Shown piece by piece: positions 1-7,000 of a stretch of 10,833 bases of DNA. The notes beneath the pieces are model-generated. The model was not told where the DNA came from, ran no database searches, and saw only the letters and a program-made list of their open reading frames with translations. The position numbers were made by a program, and so were the translations under genes. The stretch comes from Saccoglossus kowalevskii (taxonomy: Eukaryota; Hemichordata; Enteropneusta; Harrimaniidae). Numbering within the stretch: position 1 is the first letter of the stretch; each line of letters opens with the position of its first letter. The stretch spans positions 269,249 to 280,081 of the forward strand of contig NW_003108090.1 in NCBI RefSeq assembly GCF_000003605.2, given 5' to 3'.

Positions 1-429
1 CTTTGATGTGTATCACCAGTGATCAGTCAAGCAGAAACAGTCAAAATATTTTATCAGATTTTCTCAATTTTTGCATGATATTTTCATACAGGACATCTGT
101 TGTTCAAACTCAGAGAAGACTTTATACTGATGAATAAGGTGACCAAGTTTGATAAAGTTTGGAATAGAATTAGTAAAGTTATTATGCACACAATAACAAT
201 TATTAACTACGACGACAACGACGACGACGACAACGCCGGACAAAATTTTTCCCTTAATATACCTTTTCCTTCCATCTTTGATGGTACGGGCAAGGTAAAA
301 AATAACGGTAGTTATGTATTTGAGATGATAAAACTAGAAAGAGTAGAACAGCAATATTGCACTATGAAACACTTCAAGTGTTGGAACAAGAATTCAATGA
401 CTACAATGTGAGCAATACATCTAACATTA
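1..429. repeat. Repeat-like segment with a GAC-triplet microsatellite
   Basis: No gene is supported here. Positions about 208-236 are a run of GAC/AAC triplets. The surrounding plus-strand frame (100..411) gives a low-complexity Asp/Asn stretch followed by unremarkable sequence. The flanks have the texture of a dispersed repeat, with a short triplet run next to a moderately conserved-looking AT-rich body. Repeat status is inference: a second copy is not present in this window. Confidence 0.35.
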
Positions 430-615
430 TTAGCAAAACAGTGTTTCGTATTGCAATATTTCCACTCCATTCTTTAATGCAGTCAACGTAAGAGATTTGA
501 TAACCCTGATGTCACAAGTAATCACAGCAGGTGTGTCCTGCTGAACAATAGTCAGTGATTCAAATCTTCTTAACCTCGTACATTCAATTGCATGGTTGCA
601 TGACTTGATGAACAT
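430..615 (-). CDS. Possible short ORF or exon, 61 residues, unrecognised
   Basis: A minus-strand ATG at 615 opens a 61-residue frame ending in TAATAA. It has balanced codon use and a mixed hydrophobic/charged composition (segments such as TPAVITCDI and LTALKNGVEI) that looks more protein-like than the neighbouring AT-rich frames. The VITC...KNGVEI spacing loosely recalls the B and C strands of an immunoglobulin fold, but the usual tryptophan is missing, so I do not assign a domain. The frame closes with TGA just upstream of the ATG, and no strong acceptor precedes it (ATCAAG at about 604 is weak). It could be a terminal exon of the gene represented at 2346..2674, an independent small ORF, or chance. 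Confidence 0.25.
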   Translation of the reverse strand: MFIKSCNHAIECTRLRRFESLTIVQQDTPAVITCDIRVIKSLTLTALKNGVEILQYETLFC

Positions 616-1251
616 AAAATTTTGAATCAGTAGTCATCTTGGCAAAACAAAACAAAATATGCGAGTACAACTCAAAAGAAAACCCCACAATCCTATTTTG
701 ATGCTCATTAAGGTCAGATGCAACTCAGCAATACTTCTTTATTAACAGATTCACAACACCCAAGTTTGGGTTCCAAAATAAAAACTTTACTGGCAATGTG
801 AAATGCTATCGTGAATATTGAAACCATGAATACAGAAATTTGATATTAAACTACATCATTTATCACCAATACTTGCTACATATTGCTTATATACACAGTT
901 ACTTCAGAGAAATTCTAGTAAGCCTAAAAAATTTGTGAAAACTACACACCAGTGCCTTAAGAGTAAAATTGAGTGATTCTACAAACCAGTGCAAGATGGG
1001 GTGAGATTAATGTAAAGTATTTTTCATTGCAATAAATTTTTGAGACATAATGATTTAAAGTGATTTATAATGAAATTCCATGGACGACACTGGGACTCAT
1101 TGTCATATGTATCACAAATAGATCACTGCAACTATTAAAATACATTGTCCTTTTTTCCTGACTTGCCAAATTCCAGAAATTTAACTCTTGCAAAACGAAG
1201 CAGTTTACAGAATGTTGTACATTAATTCAGCTCACACCTTGCACAGGCAAA
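616..1251. other. Intergenic or intronic, nothing recognised
   Basis: AT-rich sequence without an open frame of note on either strand and without a clear repeat. It could be intron of the unrecognised minus-strand gene, if the ORF at 430..615 belongs to it. Confidence 0.5.
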
Positions 1252-1315
1252 CCTATGTATAGTGACCACCCAGCAGTGTTGAACCTGTGTATAGTGACCA
1301 CCATACAGTGTTGAA
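1252..1315 (+). repeat. Two 32-bp monomers leading into the 65-bp array
   Basis: Two tandem 32-bp units start at 1252 and 1284. Each reads CCTRTGTATAGTGACCACC followed by a CAGTGTTGAA end. They join directly to the first 65-bp unit at 1316, whose first half starts with the same CCTGTGTATAGTGACCA. They look like the simple ancestral form of the longer repeat. Confidence 0.85.
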
Positions 1316-1855
1316 CCTGTGTATAGTGACCAGCCAATATAGTAAAATCAGTGTACAGCAACTGCTTAAATACAGCCAAACCTGTGTATAGTGACCAGCC
1401 AATATAGTAAAATCAGTGTACATCAACTGCTTAAATACAGCCAAACCTGTGTATAGTGACCAGCCAATATAGTAAAATCAGTGTACAGTAACTGCTTAAA
1501 TACAGCCAAACCTGTGTATACTGACCAGCCAATATAGTAAAATCAGTGTACAGTAACTGCTTAAATACAGCCAAACCTGTGTATACTGACCAGCCAATAT
1601 AGTAAAATCAGTGTACAGTAACTGCTTAAATACAGCCAAACCTGTGTATACTGACCAGCCAATATAGTAAAATCAGTGTACAGCAACTGCTTAAATACAG
1701 CCAAACCTGTGTATACTGACCAGCCAATATAGTAAAATCAGTGTACAGTAACTGCTTAAATACAGCCAAACCTGTGTATACTGACCAGCCAATATAGTAA
1801 AATCAGTGTACAGCAACTGCTTAAATACAGCCAAACCTGTGTATAGTGACCAGCC
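1316..1855 (+). repeat. 65-bp tandem repeat array, 8 full copies plus a partial
   Basis: Units start at 1316, 1381, 1446, 1511, 1576, 1641, 1706 and 1771, with a partial copy from 1836. The spacing is exactly 65 bp and units differ at only a few bases. Two variable sites are visible: TATAGTGACC (units 1-3 and the partial) versus TATACTGACC (units 4-8), and CAGCAAC, CATCAAC or CAGTAAC in the second half. The unit begins CCTGTGTATAGTGACCAGCC and ends ACTGCTTAAATACAGCCAAA. Minus-strand frames through the array give repeated peptides only because of the DNA repeat, and they are not genes. The uniform spacing and near identity point to recent amplification or homogenisation. Confidence 0.97.
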
Positions 1856-2013
1856 ATCATACTGAGAAATAAATAATTTGCTTGTCTGTCTTGATTAAAT
1901 TGAAAAAGTCTGTGTGAACACACTAAACAAGCAATCATTTGGTCTTTAATTAAACACAGGTACATTTGATCAAATAAGCACCAATAGGGCAGTCACTGGT
2001 TACATTAGACAGG
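1856..2013. other. Spacer between the array and inverted relatives
   Basis: AT-rich sequence separating the plus-oriented 65-bp array from related sequence in the opposite orientation. No gene or motif was recognised. Confidence 0.5.
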
Positions 2014-2116
2014 TGGCTTTTATACACAGATCAGGTTAACTGCACTGTGACTACCTGAAGGTGGTCGCAAAGGACAGCTGGTCTTTACATAAAGGTGGAA
2101 ACAGGTTTGACTGTAC
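2014..2116 (-). repeat. Diverged, inverted relatives of the 1252..1855 repeat
   Basis: Read on the minus strand, this stretch starts TACAGTCAAACCTGT, differing at one base from the TACAGCCAAACCTGT junction in the array. It continues with several GACCAGC / GACCACC / GTGTATA blocks like those of the array monomers. It therefore looks like old monomers of the same family lying antisense to the array. Alignment by eye is convincing at the first 15 bases and weaker beyond. Confidence 0.6.
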
Positions 2117-2333
2117 AATAATATGATGGTAAATTTATACCATATCTACTCTATTACAAGCACCATCTAATAAGGACAATCTCATTTCAATAATGTTATT
2201 TACTACATAAACTGTTTTGGTAAGATGTGCGCTTCTAATAGAGAAAATATGATATGGGATATTGCACAATCTTGAATAGCATTGTCCAATGAGCCCAGGA
2301 TGCACATATCAAGTCCTTCGCATTAAGCAAGTT
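2117..2333. other. Downstream flank of the unrecognised minus-strand gene
   Basis: No open frame or repeat was recognised. If the AATAAA at 2334-2339 is used, transcription of the gene above would end within roughly the first 30 bases below it. Confidence 0.4.
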
Positions 2334-2339
2334 TTTATT
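2334..2339 (-). promoter_or_regulatory. Poly(A) signal AATAAA for the exon at 2346..2674
   Basis: AATAAA on the minus strand lies six bases past the TAA stop of the open frame. This is unusually close and would give a very short 3' UTR. Isolated AATAAA is common in AT-rich DNA, so support comes only from its position behind an open frame. Confidence 0.4.
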
Positions 2340-2345
2340 TATAAT

Positions 2346-2674
2346 TTAAAAAAAAACAATATTTACACAATGGTTGTCGACACCTAGTTTGTCTGGTGCT
2401 TGCACTAAATTTACTAATAGATGTTTTTCTGTTCCCTTCTGAATCTCGCCCAATGCATGAAAGATGCACGACCGAACATTTGTCAAAATGCTTTCAAGAA
2501 TTAAGATGCCTTTAACTTCATCAAACTTTTGTCGTGGAAATTCTAAAATATTTTTGGGATGTTTTGACACAACTATGACCTTTGTTTGTTTGGTTTTTAC
2601 TGGTACATTTCCATCATAACACAGGATCTCACAGGGAATGTAAACTAGTCTATTTTTATAGACATCAATGATGC
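2346..2674 (-). CDS. Probable terminal exon of an unrecognised gene
   Basis: The minus strand is open for 109 codons and ends in TAA at 2346-2348. The frame starts just after an in-frame TAA that overlaps a possible acceptor (CACTTGTACCTAAG, AG at 2676-2675), so the exon would begin at 2674 with a split codon. The peptide is well mixed: a basic and hydrophobic start (KNRLVYIPCEILCY), a middle segment (KVIVVSKHPKNILEFPRQ), then alternating hydrophobic segments (FDEVKGILILESILTNV, LLVNLVQAPDKLG). Composition and length in AT-rich DNA argue for real coding sequence. I do not recognise the family. A stronger acceptor (TGTCTTTCAG, at 2709) lies upstream, but reading from it in this frame meets the TAA, so either the downstream acceptor is used or the gene is damaged. 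A splice donor (TGT then GTAAAT, near 2367) could also shorten this exon and make it internal. The gene would run in the same direction as tropomodulin, just downstream of it. Confidence 0.55.
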
Positions 2675-2935
2675 CTTAGGTACAAGTGCAGTTATTGAAC
2701 CAATCAGACTGAAAGACAAATGTGCATGGAACCCGACAAGAGTAACAAGTTTAAAAATTTCTTAAAAATACTACATCTATCAATATTTAGCTAAAAATTT
2801 GCATGAATAGATATGAAAAGAAGCATACATTCACTCTAGCATAACTTTTCGTCATTATTAAGTAAAATGTAAATTTAATAAAACTAAAACACATCTTGAT
2901 GCAAAATAATATACAGGGCACACATGCAACTATTA

Positions 2936-3187
2936 TTGGCTACATTAATCAGTAAAAAATGCACCAATACACATGTTGCACCAATCAGAAGGTTTTATGC
3001 AAATTAGTATATGTGTATGCAAATCTGTAGACAAAACATATTTGGATCAAAGGAATTTTGTATGCAATTCAGTATATATTTTTACCAAAGGTTGTATGCA
3101 ATCTTATTGTATATGTACACCAAATTATTGTACTAACCACATATTTATGTGTGCAGCAATTAGATTTGCAGAAAAACCAGTAAATAA
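2936..3187 (+). repeat. Degenerate edge of the 39-bp repeat array
   Basis: Fragments of the 39-bp unit recur at irregular spacing: GCACCAAT near 2962 and 2979, then ATGCAAAT or ATGCAA followed by (T)CAGTATATA-like runs around 2998-3085. This looks like an older, mutated part of the array that continues to the right. Confidence 0.65.
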
Positions 3188-3472
3188 TGCACCAATCACA
3201 TGTTGACATGCCAATCAGCACATGTATGCACCAATTAAAGGTTGACATGCAAATCAGTAAATAAATGCACCAATCACGTGCTGACATGCAAATTAGTGTA
3301 TATATGGCACCAATCACATGTTGACATGCAAATCAGCACATGTATGCACCAATCACATGTTCACATGCAAATCAGTACATAAATGCACCAATCACGTGCT
3401 GACATGCAAATTAGTGTATATATGCACCAATCACATGTTATTTGCAAATCAGTATTTATATGCACCAATCAT
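3188..3472 (+). repeat. 39-bp tandem array with a three-unit higher-order pattern
   Basis: Units begin TGCACCAAT at 3188, 3227, 3266, 3305 (one extra G), 3345, 3384 and 3423, with a partial at 3461. Most units carry CCAAT and, about 16 bases later, the octamer ATGCAAAT or a close variant. Unit types alternate: 3188 and 3305 share CACATGTTGACATG and end CAGCACATGTA; 3227 and 3345 end CAGTAMATAAA; 3266 and 3384 are identical and carry CACGTGCTGACATG with TTAGTGTATATA. That is an A-B-C-A-B-C-A order with a period of about 117 bp. Because 39 is divisible by three, a minus-strand frame through the array gives a repeating peptide, which I treat as a by-product. Confidence 0.95.
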
Positions 3473-3969
3473 GTATATGTGACACAATTTTTATAAAAAT
3501 CATGGTGGCAATGTGTATTTGAAATGATCATTCTTCTGTCTATCATTTTGACACAAGTGTGTGACAATTCCAAAATTTTGATCCTACTTTAGCAGCATAT
3601 TTTCTTGTGCTATCAGTTTTAGGATTCATTAAAATGTCATAATCAATGTTCGTATAATTGTTCAATATCAGAGTTAGATCCTACCTCTAAATTTATTTAA
3701 AATAAAATCTGAGAACGTGTATTTGTGAGGCCATGGTCATATTATTGCAGCAATAACTGTGGCCCAAGGCTACATTAAGCAACAATAATTCTGGCGTGTG
3801 GTGAGCAAGCCTATTTCAGACATAATAAAAATATACAGGTAAAATAATATTTTACTTCAAAATAAAATACAATACAATTTTTGGATGAGTTGCTATGATT
3901 GCTGACATTACAGATTACGTATGATCTACGATTTGCAGCAATATCTGTCTTTCCTCAGTTTTTGATTGT
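3473..3969 (-). other. Probable tropomodulin 3' UTR and downstream flank
   Basis: This follows the tropomodulin stop codon on the minus strand. It is AT-rich, with no open frame of note. An AATAAA at 3692-3697 would give a 3' UTR of about 280-300 bases. Below it the sequence runs into the 39-bp array. Confidence 0.5.
3692..3697 (-). promoter_or_regulatory. Candidate tropomodulin poly(A) signal AATAAA
   Basis: This is the first AATAAA I see on the minus strand after the tropomodulin stop, about 270 bases downstream of it. Cleavage would be expected around 3665-3682. The call rests on position and motif only. Confidence 0.45.
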
Positions 3970-4016
3970 TTACTTTTCCCCTTCGTCATCTTCAACTTTA
4001 CTACGTTGTTTACGAG
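3970..4016 (-). CDS. Tropomodulin terminal exon g (47 bases)
   Basis: The acceptor TTTTTTCTTAACAG is strong. The following CT completes the split alanine codon and the frame then reads [14 protein letters not shown] and stops at TAA. The basic RKQR matches the RKRR that ends the C-terminal helix in known tropomodulins, at the expected place after the previous exon. The fit of phase, motif and stop makes the call good despite its small size. Confidence 0.85.
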
Positions 4017-7000
4017 CTGTTAAGAAAAAAACAAGACTAACTGTTATGACTTTCAAAATCTTGAAAATTTAAGAAATGAATACTTAAGCACTAATTAATA
4101 TTAACTAAACAGTTAGGTGGGTAATTGCAGTAAAATATTGACAAGTTTAAATGGAGGTAGTCGTCACGCCATGTATGCGCAAGATATATGGGTCCCATAT
4201 AAACAAAGATGGCGACTTTGACTGTTGCGCAGATCAATGAGTACAAACTGAGATGTTTCCAAGCTTTAATTGGGTAATTTCTACATGATTTGAAGGTATC
4301 GAAGAGTCAGCAGTGGTAATCAGGGCAAGTCGCGCCTAGATCAAACTTGTGATTTCCATTTGAAGAGCGAATTGGATTGTGGGAAAATCAACGTTTATCA
4401 ACACAAATGTCGCACATGCACAGCACGAAGACCATTGCGCTTTAAAGTGCCTGTGAAATGGCTGCTGTTTTCACACCTAAAATTATCCATTGATACATTA
4501 ATATTACTAATTTTTATGTTTCTAAGCATAAATAATTTTTTTTTAAGTGAAATAATGTGTTTTAAACTCAGTCTACGGAAACTTTATTTTTGTGTGTTTT
4601 AAAACGAGGCTCCTCATTAGCTTCTCATTTGCATACAGAAATTCCCCTTGTGACGTCAGAAGGGGAAGTCGCTGGGTAGCTTGCATTGCCGATACGTGTA
4701 AATAAGGCAAATTTCTTGTGCTGTTTTCTCGTCTTTGACTAAATTGTCACTTATGTACTTGTTCGTCGAGGAAAATGGACCATAATGAACACATAGTATC
4801 AAGTTTGTTGCATGGGGTTGAGTCAGATGCGAAATATGTCCGGTCTGGTGTAGCTATTCACCATGGTCGTCACTGTGACTGGAGCACGTTTGTACACTGT
4901 CGCTGGACTCTGGCATTGGACAAAATCAAATTTGACGCCTGAATCGTCTTGTTATTTAGCAGGTTACTAGACACTATTGATTTATAAAATAGAGAAATAA
5001 TTTTAAAAAAACGTCAAAACACAGTTACTAAATAAATGACTGCCGCGTTGTAATGGGTGAACGCGTCGGGTCATGAGGGGGACAAGTGCGTGAATGGCAG
5101 CGTTTAATTGGATAACAAAAATAATTGAGAGCGACTCACATACAGACAAATTCAGAGTGGATTTAGCGTGATTTTCATGATTATGACATCATATTAAAAA
5201 AATACATTGACAGCTCAAGCCCGGATTCTTATTCCGTAAATTATTACACCGATCAAGGTACAAGTAAAGGCAACAAAGGTGTGAATTCGACATTCAACAC
5301 CAATAACCGAACAATTCAGACACTTTTAGCCTGCGAAAATGAAAACAGCCTGAGGGCTGCGTAATTTCCTGTTTGTCCGACGCTTCGTTTTCACGTCATT
5401 ATCAAAATTACTGCTACCTTTTACATAACACGGGTGGTCTCTATAAAGCGATAATCAGGATCGCAAAAAAAATCAAATCATTTGAAACACATACTCGACT
5501 TCTCTCTCCCTTCTGAAATCCGTCTCGGTGATCATGGGCTGGTCCGGAATCTATTTTTTCGAAAGCGTTTTGTATTGTCGGCGTTTCTCGTTAAAACCTA
5601 GTTGTTTTGTCATGGACAAGGACAGACGCTGTTAGGAGGAAGTCCACCCCAACTTTTTCTCGTTATTTTCACGGCTTTCGTTCACCAATTTGGCACCTTC
5701 AGATCGATTGGAAACGTGTAAATACTTACACTATGACTATACGCATTACTGCAACCGCCCACAACACAATGTTTAACCATCATAAAAGTTTGTTGTGAAA
5801 ACAACTTCTAAAAATTCGCTCTCAAAAATAAAATTAAATAGACAAAAGAAACGCTGATTAAAAAATGTATATCGTTTAAAAGTACAGTTGTACGTTGAAT
5901 GACACAGTGATATAAAAGTACGGCCCAGGGGTAGGGCTTCCTCTCATATTTTTGCATTCGGTGGCACACTTTCGGCGAGAGTTGGAAGTCCGGAAACAGT
6001 CGACCGTTTCAGGATAGGTGGGCGTGGCTACAGCACGGGAAATATCTTAAATTTACTTGGATACGAGTAATCATTTTCAGCCAAAAAAATCAATAATTGC
6101 CCATTTCAGTTGGGCACAGATCTAAAATGGGAAGCGTGTGGGTGGGCATTGCACAGGCACTTTAAGTGGTTAATTGCAGCAATAATATAGACAAAGACGT
6201 GCTTGTTGTGAGTATTGGTACACTTACCAAATTCCAGATTCCTTAAAAGAGCATCATGAGCTCTTGTCCTGGGACCAGCTCTCTCAAACGCAAGACCAAA
6301 TTTTAGCAATGTTTTATTTTCTTCCAGTGCTTTTGCAATTTCCATTTCCACTTTGTTGCCAAGAACTCCTCTCTGAAATTACAACATACATTCATTTATG
6401 GTACACAGCTCAAAGCATTATATTCACGATCAACCAAGAATGGACTTTTGTCTTTACTTTTCTTGAATGTATAAACTACTGTAGATGCATTAATTATTCA
6501 CTGGTTTTTAATTTCACTATTTTCACCGATAAGTAAAATCCTCTAAATTAATCTATGTGAACATGTAAAATAACAGTAAAACTCACTGTTTCTTTGACAA
6601 ATTTGTGGAATTAAAACACAGTGAATATGCTCAAAACATTAAAATAATGAAATTAAATGTAAGTGAAAATACATTGTTTTACAGTAGGATCAGAGCTCAA
6701 ATCCTACCAGAAGATGAACACCAACACATATCATCATTCATTTATTTATTTCATGTGTCTTGGAGGATAGGGAAATGAAATAATTATGATAGGAATATAG
6801 TCAGACAACTCTAGTCCCTAGAGGCCTACTTTTTAGCAAGTCCTTATTAATTAATCTCTTAATAGCGCATATTTGGTGGGAATTACTTCACTCCAAGAAT
6901 AATTCTTAAAATGTTTATACCAGTCTCCAGCCACTGTCTTGACAGTTGTTCTCACTGAATATGAGAAGGAGATTCCTGAAAAAGTGTAAAACTATTAGCT

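Larger units (their letters stand above)
4017..6227 (-). other. Last tropomodulin intron (2.2 kb), with CpG-richer interior
   Basis: This is by far the longest complete intron; the others are 418-1121 bases. From about 4150 to 6050 it has more CpG than the surrounding AT-rich sequence and carries the plus-strand elements listed separately: an ATGGCG start context, a CRE palindrome, a 55-codon ORF and a TATA box. No tropomodulin exon was found inside it. The interior may be an old insertion or a promoter region for another transcript. I could not find matching terminal repeats. Confidence 0.7.

Noticed and set aside
100-411. 103-residue plus-strand ORF with an Asp/Asn run
   Set aside because: The frame is kept open by a GAC-triplet microsatellite, and the rest lacks recognisable domains. 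A repeat is more likely.
1253-1965. Minus-strand ORFs with repeated GHYTQVWLYLSS-like peptides
   Set aside because: They are read through the 65-bp DNA array and its edges. Repetition comes from the DNA, and 65 is not a multiple of three, so the frame is not maintained between units.
2973-3317. ORFs on both strands through the 39-bp array, including a cysteine-rich repeating peptide
   Set aside because: 39 is a multiple of three, so any open frame persists automatically. There is no start context or other evidence for coding.
1252-3472. The regularly repeated arrays, considered as a CRISPR array
   Set aside because: Whole units including the would-be spacers are repeated, and the setting is a eukaryotic intron-bearing genome.
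4360-4602. 80-residue plus-strand ORF beginning with a Cys/His-rich stretch ([18 protein letters not shown])
   Set aside because: The spacing recalls a zinc-binding motif but the second half is T-rich low-complexity sequence giving Leu/Phe runs. I judged it more likely a repeat or chance frame.
5607-5798. 63-residue plus-strand ORF in the CpG-richer intron part
   Set aside because: Composition is nondescript (Arg/Thr/His-rich), with no domain and no splice or promoter support specific to it.
6098-6116. TGCCCA-TTTCAGT-TGGGCA hairpin, considered as a histone-type 3' stem-loop
   Set aside because: The stem and loop do not match the histone stem-loop consensus and no histone gene is near.
6264-6536. 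90-residue plus-strand ORF with hydrophobic stretch
   Set aside because: It is antisense to tropomodulin exon f and then enters intron. The hydrophobic residues come from AT-rich DNA.
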